This document shows, piece after piece, positions 52,097 through 60,137 of a stretch of DNA of 64,000 nt. Position 1 is the stretch's first letter. Every line of letters begins with the position of its first letter. A program made the translations under genes and the position numbers. Origin of the DNA: Sphingomonas leidyi (GTDB lineage Bacteria > Pseudomonadota > Alphaproteobacteria > Sphingomonadales > Sphingomonadaceae); assembly GCF_011761945.1 (NCBI RefSeq), contig NZ_JAASQV010000001.1, positions 1,240,001 to 1,304,000 of the forward strand, given 5' to 3'. Under the pieces are notes generated by a model. The model did no database searches. It saw nothing but the letters and a program-made list of their open reading frames with translations, and was not told the DNA's origin.

Positions 52097-52834
52097 ATGT
52101 TCGACCTCACTGGCATGACCGCCCTCGTCACCGGCGCCTCGGGCGGTATCGGCTCGGCGATCGCCAGGGCGCTGGCCGCGCAAGGGGCCCGGCTCGCCGT
52201 GTCCGGCAGCAATGCCGACAAGCTCGAAGCCTTCCGCGCCAGCCTGGGCGGCGACCATGTCGCGCTCGCCTGCAATCTTTCGGACAAGGCGCAGGTCGAT
52301 GCCCTCGTGCCGCAGGCGGTCGAGGCGCTCGGCCAGCTCGACATCCTCGTCAACAATGCCGGCGTCACGCGCGACAATCTGGCGATGCGGATGAAGGACG
52401 AGGAGTGGGAACAGGTCATCACCGTGAACCTCGAGGCCGCCTTCCGCCTGATCCGCGCCGCCGCCAAGCCGATGATGAAGGCCCGATTCGGCCGTGTCGT
52501 CTCGATCACCTCGGTCGTGGGCGCGACGGGGAATCCGGGCCAGGCAAACTATGCCGCGTCCAAGGCCGGCCTGGTCGGCATGTCCAAGGCGGTGGCCCAG
52601 GAGCTGGCCAGCCGCAACGTCACGGTCAATTGCGTCGCCCCGGGCTTCATCCGTTCGGCGATGACCGACGTGCTGCCCGATGCGCAGAAGGAAGCGCTGC
52701 TCGGCCGCATTCCCGCGGGCAAGCTGGGCGAGGGCGAGGATATCGGCGCCGCCGTCGTCTACCTCGCCAGCAGGGAAGCGAGCTACGTCACCGGCCAGAC
52801 CTTGCATGTGAACGGCGGTATGGCGATGCTGTGA
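52097..52834 (+). CDS. fabG: 3-oxoacyl-ACP reductase FabG
   Basis: NADPH-dependent short-chain dehydrogenase of the elongation cycle, 245 residues. The cofactor motif is TGASGGIG (about 13-20), NNAG is at about 85-88, and the catalytic S139, Y152 and K156 are in place. The end, YVTGQTLHVNGGMAML, is typical of FabG. A GGAG Shine-Dalgarno precedes the ATG. The next gene follows after about 22 bases. Confidence 0.97.
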   Translation: MFDLTGMTALVTGASGGIGSAIARALAAQGARLAVSGSNADKLEAFRASLGGDHVALACNLSDKAQVDALVPQAVEALGQLDILVNNAGVTRDNLAMRMKDEEWEQVITVNLEAAFRLIRAAAKPMMKARFGRVVSITSVVGATGNPGQANYAASKAGLVGMSKAVAQELASRNVTVNCVAPGFIRSAMTDVLPDAQKEALLGRIPAGKLGEGEDIGAAVVYLASREASYVTGQTLHVNGGMAML

Positions 52835-52856
52835 GCCTGGCGGGGGCTGGAGTTCG

Positions 52857-53399
52857 ATGTCTATGCGTCTTTTCGGAATCGCGGCCCTCATGGCTGCCGC
52901 CTTCGCAGTCCCGGCCCAGGCCGCCGATCTCGCGACGATCGATTGCGTGATCGGCAAGCTCAAGCCGGCCCTCACCGAGCAGATCGGCAAGGACGTCACG
53001 CGCAACATGGGAGAGGGCGTCGCGGTGCGCCCCACCTATGATCCGGCGGTCGGCAGCGGCATCTCGATCGCGGCCAAGGAATGCGCGGACGCGCACAAAT
53101 GGTCCGAGGCGGCGCTGTGGGCCGCGCGAGTCTACACGCTCGCTAGGCTTGGCCAGCCGATCGCCGAAAAGGCCGTCGTCGCCCAGGGATTCGATCCGAA
53201 CGAGCTCGAGAACAAGTTCGACGCGCTGCCCGAGGAGACGCGCGACCGTCCGCTCACCACCGAGGAAATGCAGCAGCTGGTGATCGCCTCGGTCACCGAC
53301 GAAGCGAAGCAGACGCGCGCCAATGCGGCGCTGCTCAACAAATATTTCCTCTTCCTCAGCACCGTCCGCTATGCGGCCTGGCAGTTTTCGCAGGCCTGA
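52857..53399 (+). CDS. Secreted hypothetical protein, 180 residues
   Basis: Exported protein with a signal peptide (about 1-22, ending PAQAAD) and an all-helical mature part rich in Ala, Glu and Lys, containing two Cys (C30 in TIDCVIGK, C76 in AAKECADAHKW) that could pair. A second in-frame Met is at position 3. It sits between fabG and acpP on the same strand and may be carried on the fab transcript, but nothing indicates a lipid role. I do not recognise the family. Confidence 0.7.
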   Translation: MSMRLFGIAALMAAAFAVPAQAADLATIDCVIGKLKPALTEQIGKDVTRNMGEGVAVRPTYDPAVGSGISIAAKECADAHKWSEAALWAARVYTLARLGQPIAEKAVVAQGFDPNELENKFDALPEETRDRPLTTEEMQQLVIASVTDEAKQTRANAALLNKYFLFLSTVRYAAWQFSQA

Positions 53400-53500
53400 C
53401 CGCATCGGCACCGGCGCGCACCCTCTTGCAACGACATCATGTGCGATCTAGGTGCGTTCCAACGATATTGAGCCCCTAGCTACAAAGGAAAACAGGGACC

Positions 53501-53749
53501 ATGGCCACTCAGGAAGAGATCACCACCCGCGTGACTGCGCTCGTCGTCGATCACCTCGGTGTCGATGCCGGCGACGTTTCGCCGACGGCGAGCTTCATTG
53601 ATGACCTGGGCGCCGACAGCCTCGACATCGTCGAGCTGGTGATGGCGTTCGAAGAGGAATTCGGCGTCGAGATCCCCGACGACGCGGCTGAGAAGATCAG
53701 CACCGTCGGCGACGCGGTCTCCTACATCTCCGAGCATCAGGCGGGCTGA
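53501..53749 (+). CDS. acpP: Acyl carrier protein
   Basis: Acyl carrier protein of 82 residues. The phosphopantetheine attachment Ser is S40 in [18 protein letters not shown]. The protein is acidic with four predicted helices. It has its own leader of about 100 bases after the previous gene and a strong terminator behind it, so much of its expression is likely as a short monocistronic transcript within the fab cluster. Confidence 0.97.
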   Translation: MATQEEITTRVTALVVDHLGVDAGDVSPTASFIDDLGADSLDIVELVMAFEEEFGVEIPDDAAEKISTVGDAVSYISEHQAG

Positions 53750-53796
53750 TCGTCCCCGGACGATCGCGCCCTTATGGGCCGAGCTTGAGAATCCAG

Positions 53797-53849
53797 CGGC
53801 TCCCCGTCCCGGGCTCGAAGAGAGTTGGGCGGGGAGCCGTTTTGTTTTG
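53797..53849 (+). terminator. Terminator after acpP
   Basis: CGGCTCCCCG pairs with CGGGGAGCCG over a 23-base interval, followed by TTTTGTTTTG. It is an orthodox intrinsic terminator about 50 bases past the acpP stop; fabF then needs readthrough or its own promoter. Confidence 0.82.
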
Positions 53850-53916
53850 ACCATGAAATCAGGTATTTCGCCGATTTTCATGCGCGAATTTCGAGAAGTT
53901 TTGACGGAGAAAGCGG

Positions 53917-55176
53917 ATGCGCCGTGTAGTTGTCACCGGCCTTGGCCTCGTCACCCCGCTGGGCGCGGATGTCGAGACTGCCTGGAAGAACATCATCGCC
54001 GCCAAATCCGGCGCGGGCACGATCACGCGCTTCGACGCGACCGATTTCCAGAGCAACTATGCCTGTGAAGTGAAACCGGCGGGCCATGAATATGGCTTCG
54101 ATCCGAGCCTGCGTGTCGATCACAAGGTGCAGCGCCAGGTCGATCCGTTCATCGTCTACGGCATCGATGCCGCCGGCCAGGCGATCGAGGATGCCGGCCT
54201 CACCGACATGGACGAGGCAACCCGTTTCCGCGCCGGCTGCTCGATCGGCTCTGGCATCGGCGGCCTGCCGGGCATCGAGAGCGAATCGCTCGTCCTGGCG
54301 GAGAAGGGCCCGAAGCGCGTCAGTCCGCACTTCGTCCATGGCCGCCTGATCAACCTGATCTCGGGCCAGGTCTCGATCAAATACGGCCTGATGGGCCCGA
54401 ACCATGCGGTCGTCACCGCCTGCTCGACCGGGGCGCACTCGATCGGCGATGCCGCGCGCATGATCGCGATGGACGATGCCGACATCATGCTCGCCGGCGG
54501 CGCCGAGAGCACGATCTGTCCGATCGGCATCGCCGGCTTCGGCCAGGCGCGCGCGCTGTCGACCGGCTTCCGCGACGCGCCGTGGCGTGCCAGCCGCCCC
54601 TGGGACCAGGACCGCGACGGCTTCGTCATGGGCGAGGGCGCGGGCATCGTCGTGCTCGAGGAATATGAGCACGCCAAGGCGCGCGGCGCGAAGATCTATG
54701 CCGAAGTCGTCGGCTATGGCCTGTCGGGCGACGCCTATCACGTCACGGCGCCGCATCCCGAGGGCTCGGGCGCTTTCCGCTCGATGCAGATGGCGATGAA
54801 GAAGTCGGGCCTCGCGCTTTCCGACATCGACTATATCAACGCGCACGGCACTTCGACTCCGCTGGGCGACGAACTCGAGCTGGGGGCGGTTCGCCGCCTC
54901 TTCGGGGACGCGATCGGTGACCTGTCGATGAGCTCGACCAAGTCGGCGATCGGCCATCTGCTGGGCGGCGCGGGCGCGGTGGAGAGCATCTTCTGCATCC
55001 TGGCGCTGCGCGACCAGGTCGTGCCGCCGACGCTCAACCTCGACAATCCGAGCGAGAATTGCGCGGGCGTCGACCTTGTCCCGCACGTCGCCAAGCAGCG
55101 CAAGGTCCGCGCGGTGCTGAACAATTCGTTCGGTTTCGGCGGCACCAATGCCAGCCTGGTGATGAAGTCTGTCTGA
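53917..55176 (+). CDS. fabF: 3-oxoacyl-ACP synthase II FabF
   Basis: Condensing enzyme of 419 residues. The catalytic triad is C169 in VVTACSTGAHS, H310 in NAHGTSTPLGD and H347 in SAIGHLLGGAGA. The start MRRVVVTGLGLVTPLG and the end FGFGGTNASLVMKSV are both standard. ATG 53,917 follows GGAG. Its 3' end overlaps the likely true start of mltG. Confidence 0.97.
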   Translation: MRRVVVTGLGLVTPLGADVETAWKNIIAAKSGAGTITRFDATDFQSNYACEVKPAGHEYGFDPSLRVDHKVQRQVDPFIVYGIDAAGQAIEDAGLTDMDEATRFRAGCSIGSGIGGLPGIESESLVLAEKGPKRVSPHFVHGRLINLISGQVSIKYGLMGPNHAVVTACSTGAHSIGDAARMIAMDDADIMLAGGAESTICPIGIAGFGQARALSTGFRDAPWRASRPWDQDRDGFVMGEGAGIVVLEEYEHAKARGAKIYAEVVGYGLSGDAYHVTAPHPEGSGAFRSMQMAMKKSGLALSDIDYINAHGTSTPLGDELELGAVRRLFGDAIGDLSMSSTKSAIGHLLGGAGAVESIFCILALRDQVVPPTLNLDNPSENCAGVDLVPHVAKQRKVRAVLNNSFGFGGTNASLVMKSV

Positions 55177-56197
55177 CGACGCGCCAAACTCGGCACCGGC
55201 CACGCAGCCTGCCAAGCCCCGCAAGAAGCGGCGGCTTGGCGGGTGCGCGTTGCTCGTCGGCATCCTGGTGCTGGTCGCGCTCGGCATGGGCGTGCTCCAG
55301 CTCTGGGGCGGGGCCGGGCCGGCGAAGCAGAATCTGACGGTGATGATCCCGGACGGGGCAAGCCTGTCGCGCGCCGCCACCGAACTGGAAAAGGCCGGCG
55401 CGATCGGCTCGGCGCGCCAGTTCCTCGTGCTCGCCAAGCTGCTGGGCAGCAAGGATGCGATCAAGGCGGGCGAATATCGCGTGCCGGCGCATCTCAGCCA
55501 GTCCGACATCCTCAAGATGATGCAGGGCGGCCGCACGCTCCAGCGTTTCGTCACGATCCCCGAGGGCACGCCGTCGATCCTGGTCTACGAGACGCTGATG
55601 AAGGCGCCGCAGCTGACCGGCGAGATCCAGGTGCCGGTCGAAGGCACCGTGCTGCCGGACAGCTATGCCTATAATCGCGGCGATACCCGCCAGTCGGTGC
55701 TCGATCGCATGCAGAAGGCGATGGCGAATTATCTGGCCAAGGCCTGGGAAGCGCGCAAGCCGGGCATCGCGGTGAACGATCCGCGCGACGCGCTGACGCT
55801 CGCCTCGATCGTCGAGAAGGAAACCGGCAAGCCCGAGGAACGCCGCACGGTAGCCGCGGTCTACTCGAACCGCCTGCGGCAGAACATGATGCTCCAGGCC
55901 GACCCGACCTTCATCTACCCGATCACCAAGGGCAAGCCGCTCGGTCGCCGTCCGCTCCTCTCCGAGGTGCACGCGAAGAACGCCTACAACACGTACGAGA
56001 AGACCGGCCTGCCGATCGGCCCGATCACCAATCCCGGCCGGGCGAGCATCGATGCCGTGCTCGATCCGGCGACATCCTCGGCGCTCTATTTCGTCGCCGA
56101 CGGCACCGGCGGGCATGTGTTCGCCGACACGCTCGAGCAGCACAACGCCAATGTGCAGAAATGGTATGCCATCCGCCGCGCGCGCGGAGAGATGTAG
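55169..56197 (+). CDS. mltG: Endolytic transglycosylase MltG
   Basis: Membrane-anchored lytic transglycosylase that cuts nascent glycan strands, about 342 residues. One membrane segment (ALLVGILVLVALGMGV) is followed by the YceG-like domain: LSRAATELEKAGAIGS, ALTLASIVEKETGKPEERR (catalytic Glu in IVEKE), and LQADPTFIYP, AYNTYEKTGLPIGPI. The start is ambiguous. TTG 55,250 cuts off the basic cytoplasmic tail (KPRKKRRLGG) that such anchors need. An upstream in-frame CTG (55,169), overlapping the fabF stop and giving L-S-D-D-A-P, restores it, and there is no ATG, GTG or TTG between. I use the CTG tentatively. Confidence 0.88.
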   Translation: MSDDAPNSAPATQPAKPRKKRRLGGCALLVGILVLVALGMGVLQLWGGAGPAKQNLTVMIPDGASLSRAATELEKAGAIGSARQFLVLAKLLGSKDAIKAGEYRVPAHLSQSDILKMMQGGRTLQRFVTIPEGTPSILVYETLMKAPQLTGEIQVPVEGTVLPDSYAYNRGDTRQSVLDRMQKAMANYLAKAWEARKPGIAVNDPRDALTLASIVEKETGKPEERRTVAAVYSNRLRQNMMLQADPTFIYPITKGKPLGRRPLLSEVHAKNAYNTYEKTGLPIGPITNPGRASIDAVLDPATSSALYFVADGTGGHVFADTLEQHNANVQKWYAIRRARGEM

Positions 56198-56280
56198 GCT
56201 TCGCCCGCCCCTCTGCTTGTTTCCCGAATCGCGGCGTGTAACATTGTTTCGTCATCGCCACGAAACCGGGGAATCGCCGC

Positions 56281-57891
56281 ATGCATCGCCTTGCTCTGAC
56301 CAGCCTTTTGCTCGCCACCGCCGCGCCGGTCCAGGCGCAGGAAAAGGCCGAGCAGCCGGCCGCCAAGGGGCAGGGCTATCGCGAGCAGATGAAGGCGGAG
56401 GTCGAGGCGGCATGGGCACGCCCGCCGGTGGAAGAAGCCAGCGCGGTCAGCCACGGCGCCGTGACGGTGGCGGGGCAGAGCATCGCCTATACCGCCACCG
56501 CCGGGACGCTCACCATCCGCGATGACGAAGGCAAGCCGACCGCATCCTATTTCTACACCGCCTATACCCGGGACGGGGTGGGGAAGGGGCCGCGCCCGGT
56601 CACCTTCTTCTACAATGGCGGCCCGGGCTCGCCTACGATCTGGCTGCACATGGGCAGCTTCGCGCCGGTGCGCGTGACGACGGCCAATCCCGAATATATC
56701 CGTCCCGCACCCTATGGCTTCGGCCCCAATCCCCATTCGTTGATCGACAAGACCGACATGGTGTTCGTCGACGCGATCGGCGCCGGCTGGTCCCGGCCGC
56801 TGGGCGACAAGACGGGCAAGGATTTCTGGGGCGTCGATCAGGACGCCGATGGCTTTGCTCGCGCGATCCAGCGCTACACCAGCAAGTTCAACCGCTGGGC
56901 GTCGCCGAAATTCCTGTTCGGCGAAAGCTATGGTACGCTGCGCAACCCGGTGGTCGCCGCCAAGCTGGAGGCTGCCGGCCTCAGCCTGAACGGCATCGTC
57001 CAGTTCTCGACGATCATGAACTATGGCGTACGCCAGCCGGGCTACGACCAGAATTATCTCACCCTGTTCCCGACCATGGCGGCGACTGCCTGGTATCACG
57101 ACCGGCTGCCGAACCGGCCGGCCGATCTGCGGGCCTTTCTCGACGAGGTACGGGCCTTCACCAGCGGTCCCTATGCCGCGGCGCTGGCCAAGGGATCGAC
57201 GATCTCGCCCGAGGAAAAGGCGGCGGTCGCCGCGAAGATGAGCGCATATACCGGCATCGGCGAGGCCTATATCCTGCGCGCCGACCTGCGCCTCACCCTG
57301 CCGCGTTTCCAGACCGAGCTGCTGCGCGATCGCCGCCTGGCCGTGGGCCGGCTCGATTCGCGCTATTTGCTGAACGTAACCGATGCGAATGCGGACAGCC
57401 CCGAGGACGATCCCGCCTCGACTGCGGTGTCGGGCGCCTTTGTCGCGACGTTTCAGGACTATGCGACCCGGGTGCTCGGCTACAAGACCGACATGCCCTA
57501 TCGCATGAGCGCGCGCGGCCCGGGTTTCGAATGGGACTGGAAGCATCGCGCCCCGGGCGACGGCACCCATCTGGCGCCCGACAGTGCCGTCGACCTTGCC
57601 TATACGATGCGCACCAATCCCTATCTCAAGGTGCTGTTCATCAACGGTTATTTCGATTTCGCCACGCCGTTCTACGGGGCGGAATTCGACGTCAACCACA
57701 TGCTGCTGGACCAGCAGCTCCAGAAGAACATCCGCTTCACCTATTATCATGCCGGGCACATGGTGTATCTGAACCCGGACACGCTCCCCGAGATGCACCG
57801 CGATCTCGCGACCTGGTATGACGACGCGCTGCGTGCCGCGGCCTCGAGCAACCCGCCGGCCCGTCCGGAGGCGAAGGCCGGCAGGAACTGA
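56281..57891 (+). CDS. Serine carboxypeptidase-like protein (peptidase S10 family)
   Basis: Exported alpha/beta-hydrolase of 536 residues with a signal peptide (about 1-19, ending VQAQ). VTFFYNGGPGSPTIW (about 106-120) is the S10 oxyanion region. The triad is S216 in FGESYGTLRNP, D459 in NGYFDFATPF and H493 in HAGHMVY. It fits bacterial periplasmic S10 proteins annotated as carboxypeptidases. The substrate is unknown. It is probably a single-gene unit between mltG and the convergent globin. Confidence 0.9.
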   Translation: MHRLALTSLLLATAAPVQAQEKAEQPAAKGQGYREQMKAEVEAAWARPPVEEASAVSHGAVTVAGQSIAYTATAGTLTIRDDEGKPTASYFYTAYTRDGVGKGPRPVTFFYNGGPGSPTIWLHMGSFAPVRVTTANPEYIRPAPYGFGPNPHSLIDKTDMVFVDAIGAGWSRPLGDKTGKDFWGVDQDADGFARAIQRYTSKFNRWASPKFLFGESYGTLRNPVVAAKLEAAGLSLNGIVQFSTIMNYGVRQPGYDQNYLTLFPTMAATAWYHDRLPNRPADLRAFLDEVRAFTSGPYAAALAKGSTISPEEKAAVAAKMSAYTGIGEAYILRADLRLTLPRFQTELLRDRRLAVGRLDSRYLLNVTDANADSPEDDPASTAVSGAFVATFQDYATRVLGYKTDMPYRMSARGPGFEWDWKHRAPGDGTHLAPDSAVDLAYTMRTNPYLKVLFINGYFDFATPFYGAEFDVNHMLLDQQLQKNIRFTYYHAGHMVYLNPDTLPEMHRDLATWYDDALRAAASSNPPARPEAKAGRN

Positions 57892-57899
57892 TCCCGCTT

Positions 57900-58376
57900 T
57901 CAGGCGAACCCTTCGCCTGGCTCCAGCCCCAGCTTCCCGTGATGGTGGATCGCGATCCCGTTCAGGAAGCTGTTGGCGATCATCCGGGCGCGTTCATGGA
58001 CGTGCTCGGCTGCATCCCCGTCGCCAATCTCTGCCAGCGTCGCGGCGAACAGGTCGAGCCAGCGCGCGAACATCGGCTTGTCGAGCCCGGGAATCGCGAG
58101 GTGCAGCGGCATCGGCCGGCCGAGATATTCGCCGCTGCTGAACAGGATCGAGCGCCAGAAGCGCTTCATCTGATCGAGATGCGGCCCCCAATCCGCGATC
58201 CGCTCCGCGAAGATCGGGCCCAGCACCGGATCGGCCTGTACGCGCACATAGAATCGGTCGACCAATTCGGAGACGAAGGCATCGTCGATCCCCATCTCGG
58301 CAGCGGAGCGCCGCTTTTCTTCGCGGATCGCGGTGGCATGGGGGGAGGGCGTGCCGGTCTTTTCCATGGCACCCAT
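57900..58376 (-). CDS. Group III truncated hemoglobin
   Basis: Small haem protein of about 158 residues. The core (about 23-140) reads DDAFVSELVDRFYVRVQADPVLGPIFA, then HLDQMKRFWRSILFSSGEYLG and MPLHLAIPGLDKPMFARWLDLFAATL, a good match to group III truncated globins. These bind oxygen or nitric oxide; their role varies. ATG 58,376 or ATG 58,367 are equally possible; a longer frame running upstream to 58,466 enters the repeat hairpins and is less likely. It converges with the S10 gene, the two stops eight bases apart. Confidence 0.85.
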   Translation of the reverse strand: MGAMEKTGTPSPHATAIREEKRRSAAEMGIDDAFVSELVDRFYVRVQADPVLGPIFAERIADWGPHLDQMKRFWRSILFSSGEYLGRPMPLHLAIPGLDKPMFARWLDLFAATLAEIGDGDAAEHVHERARMIANSFLNGIAIHHHGKLGLEPGEGFA

Positions 58377-58461
58377 CTGGGGTGGATGCGCCGGGATGGA
58401 AATGGGACATTCGGTCCGGGCACCGAGGAGCTGCGACTTCGCGTCGCCTTCCGATATAGTC

Positions 58462-58539
58462 GTCATCCCGGCTTTCGCCGGGATGACGACGGCTATCAGA
58501 TGGTCGGCCGAACCGTCACCCCCGACGAAAGCCGGGGGT
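58462..58539. repeat. Two REP-like hairpins upstream of the globin gene
   Basis: CGTCATCCCGGC, TTTC, GCCGGGATGACG (58,462-58,489) is a perfect 12-pair hairpin, followed by ACCCCCG and CGGGGGT (58,518-58,539), a seven-pair one. Both share the loop core CTTTCG/CGAAAG in opposite orientation. The pair looks like a repetitive extragenic palindrome of this genus, and marks the change to the low-GC Rhs locus. Confidence 0.65.
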
Positions 58540-58693
58540 ATAGTGATGGCGGATCAAAATCGTATTTTTGACCACGGTCAGGAAATTCGTCAAGTGCAAT
58601 GCCCCCGCCGCCTTAAATGGCTTATCGGCGTCGTTCAATCACAGCATCGTAAAGGCTATTTGCCTTGGTATTATCGAAATCGCAATTAATTTG

Positions 58694-59029
58694 TCATCGG
58701 TTTCGAGAGAATAGTTCTCTTTGCGCGGGATTTATAGAATTATTATCCCAATCTACTTCGCGTTTTGATTGAGGAATGCACTCTCTTCTTGTTTCGTTGT
58801 CATAAAACAACGTGCCATGAATCCCCAGTGCATCTCGCTTCAGGATAGGACGATCCCAGATGGGTGCCAGCACCGAGGCTGCCGCTTGATCACCAAGTCG
58901 TTCGAATAGATCTTCTGCCAGCTCCATATCTCTTCCATCTGGAAAAATGGCGAGGAACTCGTCCTCCTTTGCCTGGAAAACGCTAAAGGTGGCGTTCACA
59001 GCACCATCTATGACCTGGATATTTTTCAT
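58694..59029 (-). CDS. Putative immunity protein for the adjacent toxin
   Basis: Protein of 111 residues, clearly lower in GC than the surroundings. MKNIQVIDGAVNATFSVFQ at the start, a middle AIFPDGRDMELAEDLFERLG, and GIHGTLFYDNETRRECIP look like an immunity-type family often found beside Rhs or contact-dependent toxins. ATG 59,029 is used, since an upstream in-frame ATG (59,050) adds seven unlike residues. It follows the toxin-like gene on the same strand by about 160 bases, the usual order for toxin then immunity. Confidence 0.55.
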   Translation of the reverse strand: MKNIQVIDGAVNATFSVFQAKEDEFLAIFPDGRDMELAEDLFERLGDQAAASVLAPIWDRPILKRDALGIHGTLFYDNETRRECIPQSKREVDWDNNSINPAQRELFSRNR

Positions 59030-59187
59030 ACTGAGATATACCATACTCAATTATTTGTAACACCGTTGTATAAAGCAATGCCCATCCGATAGCGATTTGT
59101 ATAAATAGATAATGATATTCTCGTAACATCGACGCAGATTATTTCCGGTTAACCGATGAGATTTCAAATTAAGATTCTTATTTGTAA

Positions 59188-59619
59188 TTATTTCTTTGGA
59201 AATACGTTCCTGTGATCTCTTCCGGGGCGATCTTGAACATCCCAGTGGGGGCCTCCGTGTGCCAACGGCCCATGACCGGTAGGCACCCATATCATGTCAT
59301 CGGCATCAACCCAGCCGCTCTTACCTTTCAATGGTCCTTCTTCAACCTTCCCCCAATCCTCGCCATTCTTGGGGTCGGAGAATCCCTGATCTTCGCCCGG
59401 CTTCCCTGGAGCCTTTGCCCCATTAGGATCTTTCGCATCTGCGGGCGGCTTGATGCAGAATACGCCCGTCCAACTACATATATTCCGGCGCCCGTTCTCA
59501 ATCGACGGTTTGGTGATGGGAATCCTAGGCACTTCTGTAGGCATCGGCGGCGCCGGAGGAGCAAAAATTGGGGTCACCAGTCGGTCTTGCCATCGAACAG
59601 GCAGGCTCGAAGAGGGCAT
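59188..59619 (-). CDS. Orphan polymorphic-toxin C-terminal domain
   Basis: Protein of 143 residues. The first half is a Pro-rich, linker-like sequence with a Cys pair (NICSWTGVFCIKPP). The second half reads KPGEDQGFSDPKNGEDWG, then GWVDADDMIWVPTGHGPLAHGGPHWDVQ, and RDHRNVFPKK. The HGGPHWDVQ-type ending is that of a predicted nuclease tip found on Rhs and related polymorphic toxins (the 'type 37' domain, as I recall). There is no Rhs core or secretion domain on it, so it is a detached or orphan tip, ready for recombination onto an Rhs gene or decaying. The immunity-like gene follows. Confidence 0.55.
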   Translation of the reverse strand: MPSSSLPVRWQDRLVTPIFAPPAPPMPTEVPRIPITKPSIENGRRNICSWTGVFCIKPPADAKDPNGAKAPGKPGEDQGFSDPKNGEDWGKVEEGPLKGKSGWVDADDMIWVPTGHGPLAHGGPHWDVQDRPGRDHRNVFPKK

Positions 59620-59750
59620 TAGAGGTTAATCGGGGCTGTGGCTGAAACTGGCCGTGGACTAAATGGTGCGCGCCGATATGGTGCTGAAGGCAATAGTTCG
59701 GCCCGGCATCAGCTATGCATGTCGGGAGGGCGTTTCAAAAGGGGGAGGCG

Positions 59751-59990
59751 ATGCGTAACGTCAGGAACGTCCTAACAATGTCCGCAGCAATTTTGCTGGG
59801 CGTCGCGATGCTGGCTGCCACGGCCGCACCACCATCTCCGGCGAACGACACAACGAACTATACCTATGACGCGCTGGGCCGCTTGGTGAAGGTCGAGCAG
59901 GAGGGTGGCGTGAGCAACGGCGTTGCCAGCAACTATAGCTACGACAAGGCGGGCAATCGGACCAATGTGAACGTCACTGGGGCGCCATGA
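59751..59990 (+). CDS. Tiny secreted YD-repeat protein
   Basis: Protein of 79 residues: a signal peptide (about 1-26) and then two YD-repeat units, NYTYDALGRLVKVEQE and NYSYDKAGNRTNVNV. The start codon follows GGGGGAGG with good spacing, so it is likely to be translated. Rhs proteins normally have dozens of such units, so this is either a remnant of a larger gene or a mini-protein of the locus. It lies upstream and on the same strand as the two large Rhs genes. Confidence 0.6.
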   Translation: MRNVRNVLTMSAAILLGVAMLAATAAPPSPANDTTNYTYDALGRLVKVEQEGGVSNGVASNYSYDKAGNRTNVNVTGAP

Positions 59991-60029
59991 GAATTGCGGC
60001 GGCTCTTCAGTAGCACCGGCGATCTCGGC

Positions 60030-60068
60030 GGAGCATGCTCCACGTAGATGCTCTCGGAAGCATGTTCC
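60030..60068. promoter_or_regulatory. Paired palindromes upstream of the first Rhs gene
   Basis: GGAGCATGCTCC (60,030-60,041) is a perfect 12-base palindrome. GGAAGCATGTTCC (60,056-60,068) is a near copy about two and a half helical turns away. They precede the Rhs gene by 70-110 bases and could be sites for a regulator. Confidence 0.3.
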
Positions 60069-60137
60069 AACGACCAGGTCAATATGAGCAGATTTCGCAG
60101 ATCCTGCGAAGCGCTATCCAGATTGGTGGATCAAGTG

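Noticed and set aside
53878..57798. Minus-strand frames of more than 560 codons opposite fabF, mltG and the S10 gene
   Set aside because: Shadow frames; the plus strand encodes proteins with complete catalytic residues.
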